IMG/VR virus record: IMGVR_UViG_3300024507_000245
Location: 1-23,387 of that record
Direction: 5' to 3' (one strand)
Source of the DNA: a virus
Length of the DNA: 23,387 nucleotides
The notes under the pieces were generated by a model. That model had not been told where the DNA came from, did no database searches, and worked only from the letters and a program-made list of their open reading frames with translations. The translations under genes were made by a program, and so were the position numbers. Shown here piece by piece: positions 1 to 9,263 of the stretch (its first letter is position 1; each line of letters begins with the position of its first letter).

Positions 1-108
1 ACGAGGTTGCTGATTGTCGAAGACGAAGTAAGCGTACCTGTAGGAATTGCCACTTATCTTGCCTTTCGGATAGGTTCGGTTAGAGTCCAGACGCTCTAAT
101 GATTTCAT
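1..108 (-). CDS. Unknown small protein, N-terminal part (cut by window edge)
   Basis: An ATG at 108 opens a frame that stays open for 36 codons to the left edge. The visible part starts MKSLERLDSNRTYPKG and continues with an aromatic-rich stretch (YRYAYFVFDN). It overlaps the last 29 bases of the scaffold-like gene, in line with the tight packing of the whole module. No strong Shine-Dalgarno sequence is seen, only a purine-rich GAAGAATTGG. I do not recognise it. In the usual order a capsid gene follows the scaffold, but this peptide gives no support for that. It is real only if the frame continues left of the window. Confidence 0.45.
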   Translation of the reverse strand, partial: MKSLERLDSNRTYPKGKISGNSYRYAYFVFDNQQPR

Positions 109-544
109 CCAATTCTTCGCGGCTATTTGCGTTCATCAACTTCTGATGAATCTGTGCTTGGAACTCAGGAGTAACTCCCTGTTCTACAGCATTAGTCATC
201 CGCTGATATGCAGCAGCCTGTTTTGGATCTACATTAGGTTTCGCCTGGTTTGCCTGAGTTTCTACACCGAATACATCGGCATAGTCCTCAAGCCATTTAG
301 ATACAGACTCTTCAGTTGGGTCTATATCCTGTGGGATAAACGCTGCAATTTTGCTGTTTACCCCGCGACTAGCGAGGGCATCTTTGATTGCTCGTTCTCT
401 GTTTGCTTTTGCAAGTGACTCATACTGCGCCTTTAGTTCGGCGAGTTCTTTGTCTTTTGCTTTTGTTGCTTTACGCAACTGCTTGACGAGATCATTACTG
501 GTATCAGTATCAAAGTCGTCGTCTTCGTAGTCGTAGTTGGACAT
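80..544 (-). CDS. Putative capsid scaffolding protein
   Basis: Protein of 154 residues. The N-terminus is strongly acidic (YDYEDDDFDTDT), followed by a charged heptad-like helix (about residues 17-50, KATKAKDKELAELKAQ) and a helical C-terminal half with a short basic or polar end. Acid-rich N-terminus, coiled coil and small size are typical of phage scaffolding proteins, which form the core of the procapsid and leave before DNA packaging. I chose the ATG at 544 because AGAAGGA lies just upstream; an in-frame start at 583 has no such signal. It sits last in the visible leftward virion operon, separated from the gene before it by 119 bp that carry two inverted repeats. The assignment rests on composition and position, not on a diagnostic motif. 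Confidence 0.55.
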   Translation of the reverse strand: MSNYDYEDDDFDTDTSNDLVKQLRKATKAKDKELAELKAQYESLAKANRERAIKDALASRGVNSKIAAFIPQDIDPTEESVSKWLEDYADVFGVETQANQAKPNVDPKQAAAYQRMTNAVEQGVTPEFQAQIHQKLMNANSREELDEIIRASGL

Positions 545-580
545 AGGTCCTTCTCCCTTGTTAGTTGGTTGCGTAGACCT

Positions 581-658
581 CATACAGATTCGGGGACTCT
601 CTGTATGGCTTCTACTACTGGTGTTTGTGTCGCTCTAACGGGCCAGTCGTTCCGTTAG
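581..658. repeat. Two inverted repeats before the scaffold-like gene
   Basis: The only sizeable gap in the leftward virion operon holds two stem-loops. The first pairs CATACAGA (581-588) with TCTGTATG (600-607). The second pairs CTAACGG (635-641) with CCGTTAG (652-658). Neither is followed by a U-run on the minus strand, so they are poor terminators. They are better placed as mRNA processing or translation-control elements ahead of the scaffold-like and presumed capsid genes. Confidence 0.5.
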
Positions 659-663
659 CAGGC

Positions 664-2013
664 TTAGAATTGACCAGCTCTCTCGCGCCCTAGCGCTGTG
701 CCAGCCATACCGCTTGTGCCAGAGAATGATGCTTGCTCAAGCGAAGTTAGTTTCCTACGCTGCTTGGCTGCTTCTGTTGCTCCAGCAAGTCCAAAGACTT
801 CTTGTTCTGCGGTTGTTTGTGTATAGGCAGGTTCTCCATAGATAGAAGCGAGTTGACCGCCTCGTGGAAGAATATCTGCGATTGTCTGGAAACCTTGCTG
901 TGCTTGTTCTTTGGTAACACCATAGGAAGCAAGTTCTGTGGCACGCTGTAATCCAGTCTGAAGACCAGCCATAGTAGCGCCTGCTCCAATTTCAGCAGCA
1001 GTAATCTTACGCTTGAGTTCTGGTAGTGCGCTCTTAGGATCAAGAACATAGGCAAGAATATCGCCATTAGTAATACCAGGATAAAACTGACGTAGAGTAT
1101 TTGCCACCTCTGGGTTGGCATCAAAGACTCGTGTTTGTGCGGTCTGAATGCGGTCTTCTAATTCAACAGGTGATACATCGAAGCCAATAAACTTTTCAAA
1201 TCCTGACTGAGTTCCTAGGTCATTTTTCTTGTAATAAGATTCTGGCATACCATAACGGCGCATAATGTCTTGATACTGGTCTTCAAGACCAATGTATTCA
1301 GCTTCTGATAGCGCACGAAGACCCTGGTTGACACGTGCTGCATTGGCAGCAAAACGCTTCTTGTAGGCATCTGTTTCGCGTAGACGAATCGTAAACTCTG
1401 ATGGAGATACACCCTCAGTAATAAGATTCTTCAGAGGCTCAACCAAAGACTGTAGTCCGTATTGAGCAAATTGACTGTAGAGCAAATCATATGCAGACTT
1501 ACGCTCGCCCATTGCCTTATCTAATGTTGCTTGGTAGGCAACATACGCGTCTGCATTAGTAAAAGTTTTACCATCCGTAGCTCTATATGTTCCAGGTGTA
1601 GAGCCATTTCCACCGCCACCTCCGCCTCCACCACTAGCAGACATAGGAGTTGCGGGGATTATATTTCCTGAAGCGTCTTTTTTATACTTTGCTCCCAGAA
1701 AAGAAAAATTACCAGGTGCGGTTTGAACAATAAACTGTCCAGTCTTCTCATCAAAAACATATCCTTGTGCTGTAGAGAATGGGTTATACCCTCCACCGCC
1801 ACCAAGAAGAGCTTTGACATTTTCTGGTAAGTTTTCATAACCTTTACCAGTTTGTGTAACATCAACAGCGCGAGAACCAGGAACATAAGTGATTCCAGTT
1901 TTTTTATCTTCTACTGGATCTACTCCCTCTGGATTGATTACAACGACATTTGGCTTGTTGTATAAACGTCCACCAGGTAAGTAGTCTTCTGGTTTTACTG
2001 TGAACTCTGCCAT
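664..2013 (-). CDS. Virion-associated protein, probable internal or minor structural protein (449 aa)
   Basis: Protein of 449 residues without a recognised enzymatic motif. The N-terminal 120 residues are beta-rich and glycine-rich. A linker of eight consecutive glycines follows near residue 130, then a helical domain containing PSEFTIRLRETDAYKKRF and AEYIGLEDQYQDIMRRYG, and a helical C-terminus. The F..RLR.TDAY..RF pattern is one I associate with unassigned structural proteins in actinophages. It follows the 532-residue gene with a two-base gap, so they are probably translated together. Its position between portal and scaffold and its lack of enzymatic features suggest a virion protein carried inside the head or at the vertex. 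Function is not established. Confidence 0.6.
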   Translation of the reverse strand: MAEFTVKPEDYLPGGRLYNKPNVVVINPEGVDPVEDKKTGITYVPGSRAVDVTQTGKGYENLPENVKALLGGGGGYNPFSTAQGYVFDEKTGQFIVQTAPGNFSFLGAKYKKDASGNIIPATPMSASGGGGGGGGNGSTPGTYRATDGKTFTNADAYVAYQATLDKAMGERKSAYDLLYSQFAQYGLQSLVEPLKNLITEGVSPSEFTIRLRETDAYKKRFAANAARVNQGLRALSEAEYIGLEDQYQDIMRRYGMPESYYKKNDLGTQSGFEKFIGFDVSPVELEDRIQTAQTRVFDANPEVANTLRQFYPGITNGDILAYVLDPKSALPELKRKITAAEIGAGATMAGLQTGLQRATELASYGVTKEQAQQGFQTIADILPRGGQLASIYGEPAYTQTTAEQEVFGLAGATEAAKQRRKLTSLEQASFSGTSGMAGTALGRERAGQF

Positions 2014-2015
2014 TA

Positions 2016-3614
2016 TTACCCCTGCAATCCGAAGTTACGTGCAACAGTTAGCACTGCGTTGGATACATCTTCACGAGCATTATTTGTATACTGCCAACGT
2101 GGGTCCTTACGGAGCATACGTTGGTACTCATAAAGGGAAACTTCTTTATCTGGCCCAATGCCAGCACGAAGTGTTGGATCGTTTAGATCGATTGAATCTG
2201 GATTGAGTTCAAGAACTGCACCCATAATTCTCTTATATGGACTATAAATAGTTTCAAGGTCTACACCTTGATCTAAAAGACTTGCAACTCTATCTGGCAA
2301 ACCAGCCTTTGCTGTATTGCGAATAACACTCTTGAATGTCTCAATCGATTCACCCTTGGCAATTTTGTCAAGCCAAGTATCAATAGAGTCTTTGAACATA
2401 GTGTCAAGATTTAGGCCATTTGCACGAGCTACTGCTCGTAAAGTTGCTAGGTTCTGACCAGCAGCACCGCTAACAATGCCCTTACCAGCGCCAAATGTCC
2501 CAGCACCTAGAATTGCATTACGAATCTTGACTGCATCATCTTCATTGGCATAGTCATAGATACCAGCAGCAATAACTCTTAGGTCATCATCGCTGATTTG
2601 TCGACCAAGTTTAGTTGCATTCTCGCGCAATAGTTCTATTACATCCTGCAATCCGCGACCATAGGAGGATGTACGATTGAGTTCATCAATCTTAGCCTTG
2701 TAGTTAGGGTCATCTGTCTTGAGTTTCTTGACAAGTGCATCATATTGACGCTTCTCAAAACCACGTTGACGGATAGGTCCAGCATTGGATTTATACCAAG
2801 TTGTGTTCTGCAAAAGATTGATGAATTGATCTTCATCCATATCATCTTTAGCAGTGGCAGGATCTCCGATTGCGCGAGTAAGAAGGTTCTTGAGTTCATC
2901 ATTACTTGCAAAGATTTCATCAATACCGCCATAAAGTTTGACGGCTTCTGCCATAATCTTTTCAAATGGAGCATTGAATGTTGCTGGTATAGCAGTAGGC
3001 TTTGCAGCACCTGTAGATGCTTCTTCACCCATACGCACTCGTGCTGGATTGAAACCTGCGCCAACGGCTACACCAGGTCCAGTTGGACCACCTGTAGGAA
3101 CTGATGGCATAGAGCCAGTAGTTGCTGGAGTTGTTGGAGTTCCACCTTTAGCGCCTGAAACTTTCTTAGTTGTAACTTCAGTTACTGCCTGACCTTTAGT
3201 ATCCCACTTTTGAGTGCCAGATTCCCAATTACCAGTAACAGTATTGAACTTAGCATCTTTTGGAACACCTGCTGGACGATTATCTTTTGCTCCTCCAGTT
3301 TGTGTAATACCAGCAAGATTTGCTGTTGTGGTTTCAGCAGCATCAATATCTTTGAGAACTTTATCAAGTTGGTCTAGTAAACTGGAATTACGTGGATTAT
3401 TTACTCCACCACTATTAGCAATTTGCTGTACTAAAGTATTACGAGTCTTATTCCATTCAGCAATTCTTTTGGCAAGTTCTAATTGACCATATTTTTTTAG
3501 GTCAGCAATCTGATTTTTGGTAGCTTCTTCTTGTGCTGTCAGGCGAATTTTACGATTTTTAGCACTTTCGTTTTGGTATTCCTCAACGAGTGTTTTAGCA
3601 TCTTTCACTGCCAT
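2016..3614 (-). CDS. Probable internal or minor virion protein with N-terminal coiled coil (532 aa)
   Basis: Protein of 532 residues. The first 60 residues are a charged coiled coil (LVEEYQNESAKNRKIRL onwards). Residues about 100-190 are low-complexity Pro/Thr/Gly/Val. The rest is helical, with DEDQFINLLQNTTWYKSN near residue 265, a motif resembling the F..LR.TDAY stretch of its downstream neighbour. Its ATG overlaps the stop of the 245-residue gene (TAATG), indicating translational coupling. The modular coiled-coil, linker and helical layout fits a structural protein rather than an enzyme. No catalytic residues could be identified. Alternatives are a tail-associated or a head-to-tail protein. 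Confidence 0.55.
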   Translation of the reverse strand: MAVKDAKTLVEEYQNESAKNRKIRLTAQEEATKNQIADLKKYGQLELAKRIAEWNKTRNTLVQQIANSGGVNNPRNSSLLDQLDKVLKDIDAAETTTANLAGITQTGGAKDNRPAGVPKDAKFNTVTGNWESGTQKWDTKGQAVTEVTTKKVSGAKGGTPTTPATTGSMPSVPTGGPTGPGVAVGAGFNPARVRMGEEASTGAAKPTAIPATFNAPFEKIMAEAVKLYGGIDEIFASNDELKNLLTRAIGDPATAKDDMDEDQFINLLQNTTWYKSNAGPIRQRGFEKRQYDALVKKLKTDDPNYKAKIDELNRTSSYGRGLQDVIELLRENATKLGRQISDDDLRVIAAGIYDYANEDDAVKIRNAILGAGTFGAGKGIVSGAAGQNLATLRAVARANGLNLDTMFKDSIDTWLDKIAKGESIETFKSVIRNTAKAGLPDRVASLLDQGVDLETIYSPYKRIMGAVLELNPDSIDLNDPTLRAGIGPDKEVSLYEYQRMLRKDPRWQYTNNAREDVSNAVLTVARNFGLQG

Positions 3615-4351
3615 TAGCTAACACCTAGCGCTCTCTTGAAGGCATTGTAAAAACCAAAGACCTTGTTAGCCTTAGCTTCATCAGTCTTGGCAATCTGCTG
3701 GAATAGGTACTCTTTTGGTTCAAACGCTGGAGTTACCTCTTGGAAAGTTGTTGTCTCACCCTGCGGTGTATAGGTAGTTGTAGCAAAATTACTTGGCTTT
3801 GCCAACTGTGCATTGATTTTGCCAGACCATTTTGCAATTTCTTCTGCGGTGGCACCACGACCAGTGTATGAACGGACTACTTCATCGATTGTAGACTCAA
3901 GAGTTTCAGGACGGATATTGGTCTTAGTAATGTACTTGGATGGTTTACGACCCTCTTTACCAGCGCCAGCAGAACGCTGACCAAGGAATGTTTCAAGGTC
4001 AATCTTACCTTCTTCAAGAGCAGCAGGATCGTTGGTACGAAGGTAATTGATTTCAGCGCTAAGGTCGCTTGAAGCATCTAAGAAAGCCTGGCGTACTGCG
4101 GCATTGTATTGGTCAGTAACAGGTGTCTGATAGCCAGCATCCTTGAGTTTTTGTGACAAAGCACGACGCATAGCAGGAGACATCTTGCGGTACTGCTCAA
4201 TGAGTTGCTTTTGGCTTGAGACAGTAAACTGAGACTGCTTTGCAAGACCACCTGCAAGTGGGACTCGTGCGCCCTTTGGATCTGGTGTGGATGATGTAAT
4301 GATGCCAGTACCAGAAGCACGACCTGTTGGGTCAAAACCTTGTAGGCTCAC
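3614..4351 (-). CDS. Unknown virion-module protein (245 aa)
   Basis: Protein of 245 residues starting at GTG immediately after the TAA of the 1591-residue gene (TAAGTG), so the two are coupled. The first 40 residues are Gly/Ser/Thr-rich and probably disordered. The remainder is helical and charged, with FLGQRSAGAGKEGRKPS as a basic loop and RSYTGRGATAEEIAKWSGK as a helix pair near residue 170. No family was recognised. Neighbours on both sides are large presumed internal virion proteins, and its size and charge would suit a small partner of those, but this is inference. Confidence 0.5.
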   Translation of the reverse strand: MSLQGFDPTGRASGTGIITSSTPDPKGARVPLAGGLAKQSQFTVSSQKQLIEQYRKMSPAMRRALSQKLKDAGYQTPVTDQYNAAVRQAFLDASSDLSAEINYLRTNDPAALEEGKIDLETFLGQRSAGAGKEGRKPSKYITKTNIRPETLESTIDEVVRSYTGRGATAEEIAKWSGKINAQLAKPSNFATTTYTPQGETTTFQEVTPAFEPKEYLFQQIAKTDEAKANKVFGFYNAFKRALGVS

Positions 4352-7300
4352 TTAGTCTCCTCTCAAGAAGTTACTAAACAGGATGTCATAAACACCGCTG
4401 GCGTTTGGATTTGTTGCTGCAATATCTTGCATTTCTGAAAGTGTTGCTGTGCGAAGAATCTCTCGTGACCTGATGTCTGATTCGCTACGGCTGTTATAGA
4501 CCGTATCAATCTGCAACTTATAGTCTTCATATAGTTGAACCATCTTACGGATTGCTGAAGTTGCTGGTGAGGCTATCTTAGTTTCATCAAGCATCTTCTT
4601 GAGATCCGTGTAGGCAGCCATACGCTTGACATTATTAGCTGCTGAGTTAGCAAACTCTTCTTGTAGAAGCGGTCTGGTTTGCTTGAACTCCTTGGACCAA
4701 GCATCCCAACGCTCATTGATTAGCTTGCGCTCGCGGTCAGTTCCAGCGTTCTTGAGTGCTTCTTCATATACATCGCGCTGGATGTAATAGAACTGCTTGG
4801 ACTTTGCTACGAAAGTTTCCTTGAGGAAGTCACCAACGAGTTTAGTCTCGCGGTATCCGTTATCCTTGAGGAACTGGTAAGCCTCCCACGAGAATGTTCC
4901 AGACTGTGGCATCAAGAATGCTGCACCTTCTGGGTACTTCTTGATGAGTTCGCTGTTCTTATCCACCCAGTTTGCTGCGGCATTGGATGTCTTGACTCGT
5001 GCTTGGAATACTGGGTCGGACTCATTGATAACATATGGAACTTGTTCTGGGTAATACTTGACCCAATCACGCATAGCATTTCCAACAGGATCATTGGTAT
5101 CGCTGTACTGGTCAATCAACTTAGAGAATACTTGCTTGAAGTTGACGCGACCATTCTCACGAACCCACTCAGCCATATCGCTCTTGAGTGTTGTTGTAGG
5201 TGATGCTGGTGAGATAAAGCCTAGAACGAAACGAGTACCTAGAATTGCAGTAATGGTTGACTTCAACTTCTTCTGGTATTCAATAAGTTCACCAGGAGTT
5301 GCTGTTGCAGATGGTGTGTGACCGCCTGCCTCTAAATAAGTAACTGCTTTGCGGAATGCTGAGGCGTATTGGCTGTCACGTTCATCCTTATCCATTACGG
5401 CAAGGAGACGATTGACGTGACCAGGCAGTGCTGACTGGAAGAACGATTGTCCTTCTCCAATATCGCCAAGGGTATAACGCTCTGTGAGTTTGATTTCCTT
5501 GGCAACCTTAGCCATTACTGGAATGTCAGACTCTGAAGCAAAACCTGCGATGTTATAGATAGTCTTGAGTGCTAGACCAGATAGCGGACCTGAGAATGTA
5601 GGCAACCACGAATCAGGGTTTGCAGATGGTGTGAGCATCTTGAGAGATGAACCAAACTGCAATGGCATTGGAGCTACAAACTTGTCTCCAAGACCAAAGA
5701 CGTTGAGCATCTTGTTTACAGCGCCGTAAACTGGAGCCAAACCTGGGTAGATGAAGTAAGCCTCACCTTGGTCGTCGCGTTGTACGAATCCTGAGTGGCT
5801 TACACCTTCATAAGTCAAAGCAAGTTTCTGCAAAGCCTCTGGATTGTACTTAGCTGTACGGTATGCACGACGGTAAGCATCTTCAGTCGCACGATAGAAA
5901 CGTGCAAAGTTACGCATAGACCACGCCATTTGCGTACGAACGGCTGGATTATCTACGAACGCCATCACTCGTTCAATAGCAAGGTTTTGCGACATCTCAA
6001 TAATTTGCTGAGTTGCAGCCTTCTCGCCTACCTTCTTAGATAGATCATCAAGATATGGCTGTAGTTCCTTGCGAATATCAAAGGCAGCGTCAAGAACTAG
6101 CTGGTCACGTGACAAACGTGCGTTTGCATCGCCAAGCCAGTCCCATAGACGGGTATTGAGGTCAGAGATAATGTTCTTTGACTGTGTTGCTGGGATAAAA
6201 AGCGGTCCACTGATGGTCGCTGGTACATCTGCACGTGTCTTTGGTAGCCACTCAAGTTTGAAATCCTTCATATTGATAGCGTAATCGCCATCATCCTTGA
6301 GGCTTACCAGCTTATTGAGCAAATCTTCATTGATGTTTCCATCTGCTTTGCCAAGCATCGTAGCCAAATCATCATAGATGACTGCTGCGTGCTGCTGAGA
6401 TGTGTATGTCTCGTCAACATAGCGGTCAAAACGTGGCTTCAACTTGGAAATACGCTCATCTGTATCAATCTTCTTAGCAAGAGCGTTGATAAATCCTGTG
6501 CGATCACCCTTATATTGGGCAAGAAGTTTCAATCCTTCAGAGCCAATTTCATCATTTGCCTTGGCTGCAATCTGGAAAGCCCAAGCAAGACGACCTTCTT
6601 GGCTTAGTGGTGAGAGTTCTGTGAAAGAACCATACGCACGCTTGTAAGCCTCGCCATCTACCTCAAAGTCTACGACCTTACCGTGTTTACGGCTAAGGCG
6701 CTTTGCGCGAGAGAAGAAGTCATTACCAGCATTGAGGTTGTATGCGCCTTCTGATGCACCCTTGAGAAGGTTCTCATAGTCACCGAACATTGCAAACTCA
6801 TAGGCATAGCGGTCAAAGTCGCTACCGAACTTGCCGATCTGTGCATCATTGAAGTTCTCACGAAGAAGGGCTTCAGCCATAACTTTACGCTTGGCTTCTT
6901 CCTTTTGGGCTGGTGACTTGAATACGTCTTCTACTTTATCCCACGTCTTATTTGTAGCGTTCCAACGTAGTTCTGATCCGTTATCAATAGCGTTCATACG
7001 GGCTAATAGATTGTCCGTATCTTTAGCCTTGGCATAACGGTTGAGAACTGCAAAGTTCAAATCTTCGCTAGATTGGATAACTTTCTTGGCAATTTGTCGT
7101 GCCTTGACAATATCTCTAACGCTGCGAATTGCTCCACGTCCGTTAGCAAGACCGAATAGATAATCTTCGATTGCGTTACGTAGCGGGAATCGAGGACCTG
7201 CAAGAGTACCTGTAACGAATGTGGATACTGCATCGTCTGCAGCCTTGGAGTACTGAGCACCCCAGACTCGTGCTAAGAATCCATCACGAGCACCAAACTT

Positions 7301-9127
7301 ATCTAGTTGCTCTGGAGTAATAAACGCTAGTCGGTCATTGAGTTGATAGGCATATGCAGCAGAATCAACGCCATTGACTTGTGACGGAATGATTCCATCT
7401 GGGTTATCTGGTGTAATAGCGCGGTTGGTATAGACGGCATCACGGCCTACTGCACCAAGAGAATCTAGAAGTCTACGTCCACCCTGTGTGCCACGCAATC
7501 CACGTAGTTCACCTACGGCAGACTGCAGACCAATGAACATCTCACGACGTTGACCGATGTTGGCTTGCTTGTAAATATCACCAAGAATACGACTTGAATA
7601 ACGACCGTAAACTATGCGAGCATAACGCTCGAATGCCAAAGCAGATTTCTCTGATGTGAAGTTGCCTAGTTCATCCATATCTGGAATGAGAGCAAACTTG
7701 CGAGTAAAATTATCTAGGCGTTTATTGATACCTGCGATAGAAAAACGAGCCAACTTTTGCTCTGACTCTGCCTTAGATATACGCTCTGCGGTGCGAGCAC
7801 CTGCCGCAATAGCGGACTCACCTTCACGTCCCATAATAGAACGACGTGCTGCTTCTACTCCTGAAATGCCTTGGGCATCTGCCTCATCAAATACGATGTT
7901 ACGCAGGAAGTTTGCAGAGTCTTTATTGAGATCAAAGACTGCTCCAGCTTTGTCATAGACCGCAAGTTTAGCCTTGCGTGCTGGCGACAAGATAGGCATA
8001 ACTTTGGTTCTGAAACCAGGCTGTCCATAGAAAATCGGCTCAATGCGTTGTGCGTTAGATAGAAAAGCCTTGGCAGTATTGACATCAATAATTCCACCAA
8101 AGTCTTCATCGGCAAACTTGATAAGAGCACTATCTACGCCGTTCTCGGTAAAAGCTGGATTGAGAGTGCGTAATCTTCCAGTGGCACGACCAATACCCAG
8201 TTCATCTCCGTTGCGACGAGCATCACGTAAATCTTTTGTACTCTTTGTAAACTCTGTCCAGAAGTTTTCAATACCTCTGTTTTTGAAAGCATCTTCTACT
8301 TTTTCAGCAGTACCGACTGTCTTATCAAGAGCATACTTCATACCTAGATAACCCTTGCGTGCTTTACCAAGCAAGATTGTTGGGTCTAGGAAGATACGAA
8401 ATGCAGCATCTGCAGTTCCTGAAATCCACGAATAAAGTCCAGACTTACCTTCTAGGTCATCTGGTAAAAAAGCATTAGCAAGTTGGCGACCTGGAGAATA
8501 CTTAGCAGCATTGACTTTTGCTACTGCTTCTTCTGTAAGTTTGTCGCCTTCTTTGGAGCCAGCGGCAAATGCGAGAGCCTTCTCATTCTCAGTCTGTGCT
8601 TCACGAATGATTTGGTCTAGCGGAATACCTGCAGAAATCTTCTTAGCGATATTTGCGCGGTCACGTCCGTAGGTTTCTTCAACCTTTTGGATTCTACCTG
8701 GGTCAAATACTTGCTCGCCGTTAGCGCCAGATTTCTTCCACGCATCTGCAATATCTACACCTTGTGAGATACCAATAGCTCCAGCACGATATGCACGAGT
8801 TACTTGGTCTGATGCCCAACCTGCTGCCTTGAATACAGCCTTGACTGGCTCTACGATAGGACGCGAAATAATATAAGCGGCTTGACCAATGAATCCACGC
8901 TTGGGATCTGTGTCATCAATGCCACCAAAGAAATCTGCTTGTGCCTTTTGTTGGTCAATAGGCAACTGACTAAACTCATATGCACCAACAGATGGCGGCA
9001 GGTTATTGAGTCGCACGTGCTGTGAATACATATCTGTCAATGAGTTTATTTTCTGAGTCTGTTGAGGAGTCAGATTGGCTCGCTTGGCAGCTTGGTAAAT
9101 GTTTCCCTTGTTGATATTCTGGGACAT
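4352..9127 (-). CDS. Giant helical virion protein, probable internal or ejection protein (1591 aa)
   Basis: The largest gene of the window encodes 1591 residues. It is mostly alpha-helical and charged, with many Ala/Lys/Arg/Glu segments and a few amphipathic stretches such as YPGLAPVYGAVNKMLNVFGLG and FVLGFISPASP in the last third. No Walker motif, protease triad or glycosidase motif was found. It has neither the low-complexity heptad pattern nor the position of a tape-measure protein, because it lies directly downstream of the portal group and upstream of the scaffold. Large helical proteins in this kind of place in other phages (for example the gp15/gp16 class of podoviruses) sit inside the capsid and are ejected with DNA. 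That comparison is by size and context only. The ATG at 9127 overlaps a TAA stop (TAATG) of the original reading frame of the upstream gene. Confidence 0.6.
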   Translation of the reverse strand: MSQNINKGNIYQAAKRANLTPQQTQKINSLTDMYSQHVRLNNLPPSVGAYEFSQLPIDQQKAQADFFGGIDDTDPKRGFIGQAAYIISRPIVEPVKAVFKAAGWASDQVTRAYRAGAIGISQGVDIADAWKKSGANGEQVFDPGRIQKVEETYGRDRANIAKKISAGIPLDQIIREAQTENEKALAFAAGSKEGDKLTEEAVAKVNAAKYSPGRQLANAFLPDDLEGKSGLYSWISGTADAAFRIFLDPTILLGKARKGYLGMKYALDKTVGTAEKVEDAFKNRGIENFWTEFTKSTKDLRDARRNGDELGIGRATGRLRTLNPAFTENGVDSALIKFADEDFGGIIDVNTAKAFLSNAQRIEPIFYGQPGFRTKVMPILSPARKAKLAVYDKAGAVFDLNKDSANFLRNIVFDEADAQGISGVEAARRSIMGREGESAIAAGARTAERISKAESEQKLARFSIAGINKRLDNFTRKFALIPDMDELGNFTSEKSALAFERYARIVYGRYSSRILGDIYKQANIGQRREMFIGLQSAVGELRGLRGTQGGRRLLDSLGAVGRDAVYTNRAITPDNPDGIIPSQVNGVDSAAYAYQLNDRLAFITPEQLDKFGARDGFLARVWGAQYSKAADDAVSTFVTGTLAGPRFPLRNAIEDYLFGLANGRGAIRSVRDIVKARQIAKKVIQSSEDLNFAVLNRYAKAKDTDNLLARMNAIDNGSELRWNATNKTWDKVEDVFKSPAQKEEAKRKVMAEALLRENFNDAQIGKFGSDFDRYAYEFAMFGDYENLLKGASEGAYNLNAGNDFFSRAKRLSRKHGKVVDFEVDGEAYKRAYGSFTELSPLSQEGRLAWAFQIAAKANDEIGSEGLKLLAQYKGDRTGFINALAKKIDTDERISKLKPRFDRYVDETYTSQQHAAVIYDDLATMLGKADGNINEDLLNKLVSLKDDGDYAINMKDFKLEWLPKTRADVPATISGPLFIPATQSKNIISDLNTRLWDWLGDANARLSRDQLVLDAAFDIRKELQPYLDDLSKKVGEKAATQQIIEMSQNLAIERVMAFVDNPAVRTQMAWSMRNFARFYRATEDAYRRAYRTAKYNPEALQKLALTYEGVSHSGFVQRDDQGEAYFIYPGLAPVYGAVNKMLNVFGLGDKFVAPMPLQFGSSLKMLTPSANPDSWLPTFSGPLSGLALKTIYNIAGFASESDIPVMAKVAKEIKLTERYTLGDIGEGQSFFQSALPGHVNRLLAVMDKDERDSQYASAFRKAVTYLEAGGHTPSATATPGELIEYQKKLKSTITAILGTRFVLGFISPASPTTTLKSDMAEWVRENGRVNFKQVFSKLIDQYSDTNDPVGNAMRDWVKYYPEQVPYVINESDPVFQARVKTSNAAANWVDKNSELIKKYPEGAAFLMPQSGTFSWEAYQFLKDNGYRETKLVGDFLKETFVAKSKQFYYIQRDVYEEALKNAGTDRERKLINERWDAWSKEFKQTRPLLQEEFANSAANNVKRMAAYTDLKKMLDETKIASPATSAIRKMVQLYEDYKLQIDTVYNSRSESDIRSREILRTATLSEMQDIAATNPNASGVYDILFSNFLRGD

Positions 9128-9263
9128 TACAATCCTCTAGCTACGGCCTGCTCGTATAAAGCAGCAATTTCTCCATTGGTATCGTATTGAACCATTGTGG
9201 CAAGGATGGATGAAAGCGATTCTGTCTGTTGTCTAGCACCAAGAACTTCTGGTCCAGGCCAGG
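9127..9263 (-). other. Displaced C-terminal coding segment of the upstream gene
   Basis: In the frame one base back from the 131-residue gene, this segment encodes a sensible ending: PEVLGARQQTESLSS, then ILATMVQYDTNGEIAAL, then YEQAVARGL and a TAA. That TAA overlaps the ATG of the giant virion gene. Removing one copy of a five-base CCTGG tandem duplication (9254-9263) would join it cleanly to the N-terminal part as GPGPEVLG. It is therefore most likely the lost C-terminus of the gene at 9141-9536. Confidence 0.65.

Noticed and set aside
1609-1638. GGT/GGC-type repeat in the 449-residue gene
   Set aside because: It simply encodes a run of glycines forming an interdomain linker; not a separate repeat element.
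8043-8351. Plus-strand frame of 102 codons inside the giant virion gene
   Set aside because: Antisense to a long continuous gene, Arg/Ser/Leu-rich, no ribosome-binding site or neighbours on that strand.
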